A stretch of 64,000 nucleotides of DNA from Gerris lacustris. Taxonomy: Eukaryota > Arthropoda > Insecta > Hemiptera > Gerridae. The stretch is from contig OX578277.1 of the NCBI GenBank assembly GCA_951217055.1, positions 60,260,173-60,324,172 on the forward strand. Direction: 5' to 3'. This document shows, piece after piece, positions 49,801 through 59,742 of this stretch (positions are counted from its first letter, which is position 1; the number at the start of each line of letters is the position of its first letter). A program made the translations under genes and the position numbers. Under the pieces are notes generated by a model, which saw only the letters and a list, made by a program, of their open reading frames with translations, was not told where the DNA came from and did no database searches.

Positions 49801-52800
49801 CTCTATTTCTTAACAAATCAATGAAAAATCTAAACAAATAACGCTGTTCTTGTTTGTCAAAAAACAGTTTTTTGGGAACATTTTGTGAGAAAAAATTATA
49901 TATTATATGGGAAGGGTTTCAGCTTGAGACTTCTGAGTAGTTTCATTGCGTTTGGACTATTTAAATGCATTTAAGGCCTAACCATTTAAAAAAATATATA
50001 TATATATATATTTTTCCCCCGTAACATGAATTATCCGCCATTCTGGATTCCCAGTTAATCATATCAAATTGCTATTCTTATTTTTTCTACCGGCTAGGAG
50101 ACCGCACATTTTGCTTTTTTATATTTTTAGTAACAGCAGAAATATAGTTTTAAGGGGGGAGGGTATTTTTTTGACAAAATGGCATGAAATACTTCTTGCA
50201 CACGAGTCCGCAAGACAGCGAGACATTTTCATGTTTTAGCTCTGCGTAAACTACCGACATAAAATTAAATAAAATCGGTAATTTATTCAAGTAATTGATA
50301 AAAGTAGATGTCAGATAATTTGTCTTCTTATCTCCACACCGGCACTGCCGCGGCTTAATTACAATTCAAAGGCGCCGGACCGCCTTCTACGAATCTGCTG
50401 AGAGTTGATGGCAACCTCCTGTACTTCCTTAACTCCCTGTCACGCGTATAACTCTTTTCGACTTTCTTCTGCCCTATGACGTGCGTTAGAGGGAGGCCCA
50501 ACAGCTGGAGACAGACTGTGCGCACCTCCTATACCTTTCTAACTCCTTGATACACCGGGTAACGTTTTTTAGTAACGCTTTTCAAGTTATGTAGCACAGC
50601 CTAAACATGATAATGTCAAAATTTAACGCTATCCACAAGTGTTGATATTTTTGTAATATACTCTTTAATACTTTTCATTTGATACCCTACTCAAAATTAA
50701 AAAAAATAACTCGTGACATGAACTATCCGCCATTTTGAATTTGAACAGCTGAAAATTTTGAGTTCGCTCCTTATATTTTACCGCTGTGCGCGTCAAAACA
50801 CACTTTAATACTGCAAAGTTTCATGTTTTTATCTCAGGCAGATAGATACAAAAAGGGTTTCTTTTTTTTGTTTTATCAACGAAACCCTAAAAAGGAATGC
50901 AACCACAATGTTTTATGCGTTTAACAGCGTTTTATGTTTTATTGTGCTTAATTATTTTTTTGTGATTAAATACAAAGATTTTTAAAGAAACTTAATTGTT
51001 TACTTTTCCTTATACTTGCATAATATTGTTTTTTTTAAATTTATTTTTAACTATATCACCTAATAGAGTAATCACATAAGTGTTCTTATCAATTTATTGA
51101 AGCTTATAAAAAGAGTATTATTGTTTCTTTTGAGTTCTTATTCGAATGCTGTGTTTTATACAATATCATTCAGTTTTTCACGTTTTTCACCCTTACATTT
51201 TGTTTTATTTTAGATTTTTAAACAATCATTTTTTTTTTCCTTTACTGATAATTTTTTTTAAAATTTCTAATTACATTACCTAATAACATAAATATTAAAA
51301 TTTAATTTGTTGAAGCTTTAAAAATTAGCATTAGTGCATCTTATGGGTACGAAAACTTTTATTTTAGTTTTCTGGAAAATAATGTTATTGCGACTTTCAT
51401 CGTTATTACCCGGCCCTTCAAATTATATCTGGCTTCTTTATGAATTGGTAAACGGATAAATATTTGAACCCTCTTTACAGCACAATTACTCCGAAAGTGG
51501 TACAACATACTTATTAAAGAGGAATCAGCATAGCTGAGAACAGTAGTAATAAAAGGTTAGTGTAACATCAAAGGATTGAAAAAAAACAAAAAAAAACAAA
51601 AAAACACCTCGCTTTCATTAGGCAGGTGTGTGTGCTTTATAAACATTATACCTATTGGTGATTAATCTGTAATTTTGTTGATTTAGTCACTATCATAATC
51701 CATCTTACTCATTCCACTGTCATTGAAAACAAGTACATATGTATTTCATTGCCCCAATTAAAGATAATAATTTTACCAAATAAGAAAATTGATTGTTTAT
51801 TGTTGGTTTCAGTTGAACATATGAGTGCTGATGCTAACACATTGACAACTATTTTAAAGGGAGAATCCATCTCATGGAAGGTAGTAGGACATTATTTCCT
51901 CAGATCTTACAAGATGATGTTCGATGTGCTACCATTCAGTATTTACCTAGGAGTAATCTTTGGCATTATCAATCTGATTGATGTAATAACCTGGAACTTC
52001 ATGGATCTTATCATTATCATTCTCGCAATAGCTTTGACAGACCTTTACCGTTCAGCCAATATCATGTTTGATAGAACACAAGATAGAGTAAGTGTGCAAT
52101 ATATTTTGAGACGAATCTTTTAGGTCTTAACCTCAAAAACTTTTTTTAATTCAAAATCTTATAGACCATTGACCACCTCTCTACCCCTCGAATTGAAATA
52201 CATTATGTTCCAAAATTGATGGGGCTATAAAAGTGCATAAATGCACACTTACAAAGACCTCCTCAAAACCCATTCTCCTTTATATCTTTCCTTGGAAAGC
52301 AAGGAAAGCAATATGGTTCCTTTGAAAATCATCAGAAAATGGAAATTTGTGTTTCTAATTTGACACTGCCCTGCTATATTAAATTAGCCCAACAGGCCAA
52401 AAAAAAAAAAAATTGTGGTAGTTCTGATAATAAAATTGCTGGGTCCGTGTAAAAAACTGGTTACACTGAAATAATGAGACCTACAATGCTGTCTTTGCAA
52501 GAGTTTTACTTTTCACATATTAACGGATTTTATTTACACACTAATGTTGGGTGACAAATTTAGAGTACTGTAAAGTAATACAAGTTTACTAAACACTTTG
52601 CATAAGCCAAATAAACTTTATTGTTAATAAGAATTATACAAATAACATGATAATTCAAAATGTATTCAGTAACTATTGTATAAATTAAATGTTTTATAAG
52701 ATTATTGGTACAAAAGTAGTTTGTGGCAGGTATTTGATCAAGAAGACTGGAGACAACTACGAGAAACTTACAACAAATTGCATACATTAACAAGCCAATT

Positions 52801-55800
52801 GGATGATAAACTATCCCTATTAGTTCTCCTTTCCATTGGAAGTAATCTTTATTTTATCTGCCTACAGTTACTTAACTCTCTGAGGTAAGTCGATAATCGC
52901 TAACAGAGGTGAACACCAAATATCATTAAGAACTGAAATTACCTAATAATCCTGGTTGGTGCAGTACAAAAAAATAATGGGATTAACCGAGTTACCAAGC
53001 TGTCTAGAGAGTTGTTTTTTTTTTTTTTAAAAAATACTAAATAAAGATACATTTAAGTACAGTCCAATATTTATTTCGGGTACAGAATCAAGTAAACAAG
53101 GTACCTAATTCTTAAAAAATCAATCAATTATTGGAAACAATTCTTGAGCCAGAGGTATTACCAATGTCATGTCCATAAAAAAAGAAGGATCTTTCCAAAT
53201 TGGAGGATCTTCTTCATTCAGATGATTCTTTGAATGACCCTACTCTAGATGACGAAGTATCTAATCAAAATGAAATATTTATGAAAACAAAATTTGAATC
53301 CATCAAGTAAAATCAAAGGCTTAAAAAAATAAAATATGTCTTAAAAGAATTATTTCACTAATCGACAAGTTGACTCCTAGTTGCAGAATAACTAATACAT
53401 ATTTACCTTTAATAAACAAAGTTATCATATGTGATTGTTATTAAACCGTATGATTTTGTTTATTATTTATAATAAAAATAATTTATTTACAGGATTAACG
53501 TATCAGGTAAACACAGGAATTAATGTAAACCTAAAAATTGACCCGTGTCCTAACGTTAATCAGCGGAATCAACTCAAATTCAGCCATAGAAACTTCTGTT
53601 CTCCCTTCTGGAAGAAGGAAAGTCCTTATGTAATAAAGCTGGAAGTTCAACTTTCCTGCCAGTTCATTGACCAGAATTGTTTATTTATCAAGTGACTAAG
53701 TGACGATGGTTCTTCTGTTATTTTTCTGTTACATTTATTTCTGCATGTATTTTCACAATTGTGCCGAATAGAGTGCTTAATAGTTTCTTGGTAAAGTCTC
53801 TTGTTTTCTTTCTTTTAAGTTTTTTTTAAATGTTTTCCTCCTCCTGAGCTCTACTGTTTTTTTAAAAAATATTTCTTTTCTTAACTTCTCCAGTTGAACT
53901 TCCAGCTTTATTGCAAAAGGATTTCCTTTCTTCCAGAAGGAAGAACAGAAGTGTGTATTGCATTTTGTTTGGATACTACGTCATCTAGAGTGAAGTCAGA
54001 GTCATTCAAAGAATCATCTGAGTAAAGAAGATCCTCCAATGTAGGGACATGACATTGAGTACATTCTATAAATATGGATAGAGAGATTAGTAATACCTCT
54101 GTATCCAATAATTTGTTGACTTTTGAAGAATTAGGTACCTTGTTTACTTGATTCTGTACCCGAAATAAATATTGGACATTTAAATGAAATTTCTAATATA
54201 TTACTTACATTATCTCTATCCTGAGCTGTTTTCAATTGTTGTTGTTGAATTAGTAATTTTTCTTTCTTGACATGCTATAATTTTCTTTTCTTTTAATATG
54301 CATTAGATTATTTTTTTATTCTAATTTATTATTGTTTATTTAAAAAGACCAACTATTCAACACGAATATTGCATAAACGTTGTTATAAGTTATGTAAACA
54401 TGGTAAACGAAAATTGGTATAATGCTTATTATTACGAAATGGCACAAAAATTAACTAAAATTTAATTTAACACATAGAGAAAGGTCTGAAAATAGATAAC
54501 ATAAGCAATCATTTAAAGGTATAAATGAAGATGGAGTGTGTTAGAATACTTAGCTAAGAAGCAGTATTGACCACTGCTATTTAGTTAAGGTTGTTCATAA
54601 TAATGTTAGTAGGGAGTCCCTACTAGGGACACTACCCTAAAAAGCAGTAACAGCCAATTTTCCCTTATTTTGTATAACATTTATATTTAAAGTGTTATAG
54701 TATTAAAGATCAAGAAATTTAGAGTAAGATGAAAAAAAAAAAAAGTTGTAAAAGTCAAATATAAAATGGTGGCCCAGCGCAATGAACTTAAAAGTTGATT
54801 TTCTCGAAATTGTAATTTTTGGAGTTACTGCATTTTAGCTATGGATGGCAGACCTGTCCTAATGGGGTAGCGGGAGGGGACATTTTTTTAAATTTTGATT
54901 TTGATTTAATTTTTTGGCCGGTAAAATGGCCGCCATTTTTGGGACACGATATATTTTTGTGAGCTTAATTTCAATATCTTTAAAATGATACTTAACTTCT
55001 AATTTTCAAATCACAAAAATTTTGGTGCACCCCAGTTCCGGCCCCTTAAATGTTACAATGGCTGTTGCAAAGTCTTGCGTACTGTGTCGTCACACAGGAA
55101 AATGAGCGAACAAGACTTTAAATTTTTAGGGACTTTAAACATTTAGGGAGTGGTAGGTATATTATGTTTTTCATAAATCTTTTTTAGCACATTTTTTTAT
55201 CACAATGCAAGACAAATAAAACATATGTAAATCATTTATGTCTTTGCAGGCCTATGAAAACCCTTCCTCAACGGGTATACTTTTACTCTTCATTTGGCTA
55301 TTTGCTGGCACGGACTTTACTAGTATGTTTATCAGCAGCATCCATACCAATAGAAGCTTCTTATCCTCTGAAAATACTTTATGCCACACCTTCTGATGTC
55401 TATAACACCGAAGTAGGTTAAAGAAAGACTTATTTTTTTGTTTCTTCTTTTTATTTAATTAATAACTAAAAGCTTAACACTTAAAAAAATGTCAATCAAA
55501 ATATTAAAATCTTTCAATCAAGACACTTACTACATACAAATTAAAATTATTCATACAATAAATATAAATATGGATATATATTTTGTTATTTATTTTACCA
55601 ACAGATTGAAAGGTTGATAACACAGATTACAAATGAAGAAGTTGCGTTATCAGGATGTAAATTTTTCACTCTAAACAGGAACCTCGTAATTTCAGTAAGT
55701 GTTGGAATATTGTTGTTTAATAAGAAATACACACAAAGTCACAGAGGACAGAGGGACCAGCCTCTTAACACATCAACTTAATGTGATCGTGATCACAAGT

Positions 55801-56096
55801 GTTCATGTATCCCAACCCTCAAGTTGTTGTTTATTTAAGTTACACAACATTAAATAACTATTGGTTCAAACAAGATGGCTTTACACAAGAATTTAAATGC
55901 AAATCAAATTAATTTTAACCCTAATAATGTGCATTTTGTTTATTAATAGGATTATTTTTTTCAGATTCTTGGAACAATAATAACTTATGAAATAGTGCTG
56001 GTTCAATTTAATAACTTAAATGAGGAAGTCGGTCCTTCAAGCGCCTCGGGGAATTTGACAAATAACAGTTTCGAACATCTTCTTGAAATAAAATAA
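43896..56096 (+). CDS. Sugar-type gustatory receptor 2 (Gr5a/64 clade)
   Basis: Nine exons with GT-AG borders and continuous phase: 43896-44001, 46688-46829, 48459-48577, 49147-49326, 51813-52087, 52730-52884, 55250-55412, 55605-55694 and 55965-56096 (TAA). They total 1362 nt, 453 aa, the usual length for sugar receptors. It would be a seven-transmembrane plasma-membrane taste receptor. Signatures: TSIAPALVIAAFCGFFPVKG, WNFMDLIIIILAIALTD, DWRQLRETYNKL, NLYFICLQLLNSL, and the terminal TYEIVLVQF. The start is chosen because ATG 43896 gives phase 1 into exon 2 and no upstream in-frame ATG fits. Eight exons pair with those of gene 1 at 15013-23203, with the same phases and mostly identical lengths. 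Protein identity is roughly 60% in the DWRQLRE exon by eye. No break was seen. The clade call rests on remembered motifs; which Gr64 paralogue it matches is not known. Confidence 0.93.
45252..46385 (+). mobile_element. 5'-truncated Jockey-clade LINE, decayed
   Basis: The 3' half of a non-LTR reverse transcriptase lies in intron 1 of receptor gene 2. Readable blocks are AGVPQGNILGPILYS, the catalytic SFADDKCILS, RYLGLHLDRRLTW, and then, after a frameshift near 45940, SKILRRITNAPFFVSN to the end of the ORF (46221). An A-rich tail (46359-46385) follows. The 12-base duplication AAAGGAAAATTT flanks it (45240-45251 and 46386-46397), so the 5' truncation occurred at insertion. Stops and frameshifts make it dead. 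Confidence 0.92.
47330..47570 (-). repeat. tRNA-related SINE-like fragment
   Basis: The minus strand reads GATCTTGGGTTCGAATC (B-box/T-arm type) near 47338-47354. It is preceded by CTCGTTGGCTGTAAGAGATG, which resembles an A-box/D-arm region at the expected spacing. The tail is not clear. It is in intron 2 of receptor gene 2. It does not fold into a full tRNA cloverleaf, so it is not called a tRNA gene. Confidence 0.4.
47720..48030 (+). repeat. Dispersed repeat R2, diverged copy 3
   Basis: Order and wording follow copy 2 at 26811: ctttctcatatacgag, then attattgaacacttcat, ggggattcgatttccagcc, and aaatcaaaatcgtcagaa. Strongly decayed, in intron 2 of receptor gene 2. Confidence 0.6.
48261..48414. 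repeat. Short MITE-like element (154 bp)
   Basis: A perfect 14-bp terminal inverted repeat: CAGAATATGTCCAT and ATGGACATATTCTG. It ends 45 bases before the exon at 48459. The frame running across it and into the exon is incidental. Confidence 0.5.
49380..51750. other. Repeat-rich intron 4 of receptor gene 2
   Basis: Contains a (TA)n stretch near 49994-50010. A CATGAATTATCCGCCATT-type word occurs at about 50025 and again at about 50716. A diverged direct repeat of CCTCC-TA-YTTYCTAACTCC occurs at about 50415 and 50526. These point to decayed TE copies; no coding sequence is recognised. Confidence 0.45.
53062..54177. repeat. Foldback element in receptor 2 intron 6
   Basis: Outer arms 53062-53275 and 53965-54177 are imperfect reverse complements (GTCCAATATTTATTTCGGGT versus its inverse at the right edge). 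Inner arms (about 53578-53665 and 53889-53955) carrying 'ccttctggaagaaggaaa' are also inverted. ATTTAA on both sides may be a target duplication. A 66-codon minus-strand frame (53908-54108) with ECTQCHVPTLEDLLYSDDS lies in the right arm and could be a captured gene fragment; it is not recognised. Confidence 0.75.
54178..55249. other. Intron 6 remainder, no gene
   Basis: AT-rich intronic sequence. The 54770-55130 part, with 'atggccgccatttttgg', has the style of TE debris. No further coding was seen. Confidence 0.4.
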
Positions 56097-56097
56097 A
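56087..56097 (+). terminator. Poly(A) signals of receptor gene 2
   Basis: Two overlapping AATAAA hexamers run through the stop codon (56087-56092 and 56092-56097), followed by A-rich sequence. Confidence 0.5.
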
Positions 56098-56303
56098 AAC
56101 AAATTTAAATAATGAAATTAAAGATCTAGAAGTTTATTTCTCTTAAGTTAATTCCAAGTCATATTGTAAACTCTATAAATAATAGTATGAAAATGTGATT
56201 TTTAGGTTTTGTAGATATTTGTAGATAGTTTTGTGATGTGTCCGTCTGCCCGTCGCTCTTTGGTTCATAGGGCCCGAACCGTTTAAGCGAAAGTGCTGAA
56301 ATT

Positions 56304-56381
56304 TGAAACACTGGTGCAACTTTTTGACCCAACCAGAGGAAAAATATACAGAAGTTCAAAATTAATTATGCGCATGCGAAA
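56304..56381 (+). repeat. 78-bp direct repeat, copy 1
   Basis: Identical over 78 bases to 57124-57201, including the words ggtgcaactttttgaccc and ttatgcgcatgcgaaa. Confidence 0.92.
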
Positions 56382-56439
56382 TTCGCAAAAATGTGGTAAA
56401 CTCTATTACTACTAATGTGGTAAAAAATTTATATTTTTT

Positions 56440-56820
56440 TAATTTTCGAGTGGGATATCAAATGAAAGCTGCTGAAGAGTAGGACGCAAATATAGGTATG
56501 TTTTTTTTTAAATTTTGCATTCCTTATTGGGTAAAAAAATCAAAATATACCCCAAAAAAAAAATCCTCCCCCCCCCCCCCCCACCCACTATATAAAAAAA
56601 TGGTCCTAAAATTTTGAAATAATTCATGCAAATGCCTTATTATGGGGCGATGAAAATTCAGGGAGTTCATTCCCAGTTTTTAAAAATTACCAATTTTGTG
56701 TGCAAAATTTTGAAGTGCGCCCAAATTTTTTTTTTTTTTAAATTTTGAGTTGGATATCAAATGAAAGCTGCTGAAGAGAAGGATACTAATATATATTTGC
56801 TTTTTTAAATTTTTAAATAT
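56440..56820 (+). repeat. Tandem-like TE debris
   Basis: The block 'ggatatcaaatgaaagctgc' followed by tgaagag appears at about 56453 and about 56752, with a C-rich run (56567-56583) between. It is a decayed repeat of period about 300 bases, with no coding. Confidence 0.6.
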
Positions 56821-56839
56821 TACCACTGATCCTGAACAG

Positions 56840-56990
56840 TCCACATTGTCCCTCGCTCAGAACAACATGTACAACCCTGAAGATTCCTCCAGCAAAGGAG
56901 GCGAAATGTCGGAATACTCTTCGAACATGAAGCGGTCTCCACCGGAAGACCTAGAACTTAGTTATGACATTAACCACGGAAGCCTACGCA
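56840..56990 (+). ncRNA. Penelope-type hammerhead-like motif (decayed)
   Basis: CTGAAGA at 56877-56883 is followed by a CCTCC-AGCAAA-GGAGG hairpin (56886-56901), C, then GAAA (56903-56906) and TGTCGG. The hammerhead ribozyme core is CUGANGA, helix II, GAAA, and Penelope-like elements are known to carry such motifs. Here the core heptamer fits CUGANGA, but helix II has lost a pair at its base, so activity is doubtful. It is probably the remnant end of a Penelope-like element. Confidence 0.4.
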
Positions 56991-57123
56991 ATAAGTTAGT
57001 TTTGATACTTCATCAATAATCATGCCTTGGGGCCTATGGTAAATTTTACCGCCAAAAGCAAAAGTTATATTTTCCAAAAATGTTCGACCCTAAACCCCCA
57101 GCGTTCTCGTACTGGAAAAGTAC

Positions 57124-57201
57124 TGAAACACTGGTGCAACTTTTTGACCCAACCAGAGGAAAAATATACAGAAGTTCAAAATTAATTATGCGCATGCGAA
57201 A
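57124..57201 (+). repeat. 78-bp direct repeat, copy 2
   Basis: The partner of 56304-56381, 820 bases downstream. Here it lies inside a 62-codon frame (57080-57268) with a basic stretch MRMRKVRG. The frame is not recognised, and the other copy is not open in the same way. Confidence 0.92.
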
Positions 57202-57554
57202 AGTACGAGGAATACCCGGTATTTATGTTAAAAAAAGATATCTATATATTAAGAATAATTATGAATAAGTTAGAACAAGAATTGTTTCCATAGAAATGTA
57301 GGCGGGAGGGAGGTATAAAGGTAGTGCATTGCTGGAAATTCATTACATACAACTAAGAATGGAATAGGCTCAAAAGGCGTAGGCAGGATATTTTCATGGG
57401 GGGGGGGGTTTGCTTATGATACGCACACACACACGTGTGTATACATACACACATATATATTGTAATGTGTCATTAATTTGTCATAGCTGACATAAAAATA
57501 TGTCTTTAATAATTATTATTGGATAAATGTTTAATTCTGATATTTCTAAAGGTA

Positions 57555-58141
57555 AAGTAACTATACTCCTTTAATTTGAAGTTGTTGTCCACTAACGTTA
57601 TAAGCATGCATATCTGTAATGGGATCCAACTGAAATTTATCAGATAATGTATTCCATTTTTCTATACTTAATAAAGATATTGATGCTCCACTATCTACTA
57701 AGATAGTAGTTGGAATAGAGTCTAATAACCCTATAATGAATGTCACCGCAATTGGGGTTTTAGTATAATTTGTATTTTGTATTTGATTTCTGGCCGGTCC
57801 CTTTATTTTCTGTAGGTGGCCGGCCTTTTTGAGTTTCCCTGATTTTTAGGACAATTGGTTCTTATATGGTCAGAAGCCCCACGCCCCACACCCCCATATC
57901 TGTTGTTATTGGTATGTAAATTAGCTAGAACATCTATTACTTTTTCCATAACAGCTGTATTTTGTTCTACTAATTTACATAACCTATTATCAACAGAAGT
58001 ACTAGGAGTTATAGCATTAACTATGTCAGAACTGCCTTCACCCCCTTCAAATTTGAAGTTAATTTCCTGTTCTATAGCGATGCGAGCAGCCCTATCTAAT
58101 GTTTTGAACACAGATGTGTCTTCCTTGGACGGTGCTCTACA
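57555..58141 (-). pseudogene. Retroelement gag-protease fragment
   Basis: Minus strand. From 58140 the frame reads APSKEDTSVFKTLDRAARIA, then a linker, then DHIRTNCPKNQ, which looks like a decayed zinc knuckle with most cysteines lost. After a frameshift near 57835 it continues to ILVDSGASISLLSIEKW (about 57660-57705), a retropepsin active site. It is a fragment of a Ty3/gypsy-like or related LTR element. It is cut off at 58141 exactly where a hAT-like end begins; no RT or LTR is visible. Confidence 0.7.
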
Positions 58142-58330
58142 CAGTGGCGTAACTACCGTGGAGCAGTTGGAGCAATTTGCTCCAGGCGCCGGCTTAGAAA
58201 GGGCGCCACGCCGAGAGAAAAGAAATCTGAACAGTGGCTGAACTAAGAAAATGCGAAATACGGCGCCCCCCGTAACTTAAGAAAATGCGCCCCTACAACT
58301 TACAAAATTCACTCCTGCCCCTCTTTCTCG
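58142..58330. mobile_element. hAT-like element end (partner not found)
   Basis: Starts CAGTGGCGTAACTACC with GCTCTACA to its left (58134-58141), in the style of the hAT elements elsewhere. The following GGAGCAGTTGGAGCAATTTG resembles the inverted right end of 16006-16669. I could not find the opposite end or a second GCTCTACA, so the right boundary is nominal. Confidence 0.5.
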
Positions 58331-59700
58331 GTCTTAGGGGACAGATGAAGTGAAGATGATAAAATGATATGTTAAATAAATTCACATTTAATTAAAGTCA
58401 TAATATATAGTAGACATAGAGTCATAAACTTTTTTGCCCCGTATACCAGTTGCCGACATTTTTCCCCCATAGACTCCCTACATGCCTAATATTGAATTTT
58501 CCTAAACATATTAACTTCAAATGTATGTATGTAATGTGTAAATAGCTGACTCAGTGCTGCTCGCTTTCATAGGGCTTTTTCACTTTTATAGGGGGAGTAG
58601 CCAATTGTAAAAAATCAAACATAATATATTACACTCAAATGTATATTGATAAAGTACGTAAATCCTATAATATCTTTTAATTGATAAGTCAAATATATAT
58701 TTGCGATTTTCAATAAAATCAGATTTATTTTTTTTTATAAATATCTCGAAAACATGTTTCTCGGGAAGATGACATAATTATAACTATAATCTGCATTCTT
58801 ATTTAAATGGACTACATTTTATAAGCCGTAAATCAAAACCGTCGGAACCGTTTTCGAAAAATAATTTGTTTTCACATTTATTCATCGTCAATAAATTTGA
58901 ATTTGGAGCTAAAATTCATTACTCGATCATATTATTTATTATTTATTATGATAGTTCTGAATATATGTATAAGCTTATACGAACTTTTTTACTCCAGGGT
59001 GACCTGCGATAAAATTTCATAAAGAAACTGGTGGTTCTATGGGTCAAATGCAACAAAAATGTCGAGTAAGCATTTGCCCATATCATAATAGTTCTCGAGA
59101 TATCGATTTATTTCTTGTTTTAAAGTGCTTCACGAAAATTTTCAAAAAATGCCTAATATCTCATAAACTAAATGAGATAGAGAAATTGGGCTAAGGACCA
59201 ATTTTAAAAGCCTTTCAGAATCACTCATTTATTTTCAAATTACCACAGCTGCTGAGCATCTTTTAAGTTCTGTTACATTTGAAAACTTCGATTTTTTTAA
59301 AATTCACCCACGAAATTCCTGAGTTTATTACTCTTATTTGAGGGATCTTAGAAGTGTGGCGATTTCAGAAAAAACTTCTACTTTTCATAAGCTTTCAAAT
59401 GGTATAATTATTCAAGTTTTAGATCAACGGACTAGTTTTTGAATTATAGTGGATTGAATGCTACTAGACGTGAAATTTTTCGGTCAGTGTCACAACCAAT
59501 TCTTGTACAAATGCAAAAAAAATTACCCCGAACGAAACCACTACTCTTCGGGTTCTTATAGGAAATTTGACGCTGTTCAAAAAAGTTTCTATAAACATGG
59601 ATGAAGGAGAGGACAGGTGACAGGAGAAGAAAAACATCAAGTTTATTTTTTCTGCATAAAACTACCAAGTTTAAGGAGAGAAGGTAAGCTATAAACTCAT
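58331..59700. other. TE debris, no gene recognised
   Basis: About 58735-58990 follows repeat R2 (ttaaatggactacatttta, aaaaccgtcggaaccgtttt, attactcgatc), a diverged copy. The rest is AT-rich with phrases typical of decayed repeats ('gttctcgagatatcgattta'). No coding was seen. Confidence 0.5.
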
Positions 59701-59742
59701 TTTACCAGTTACTTCCTAACTCAGTACTTCCTGGTCGTCCTT

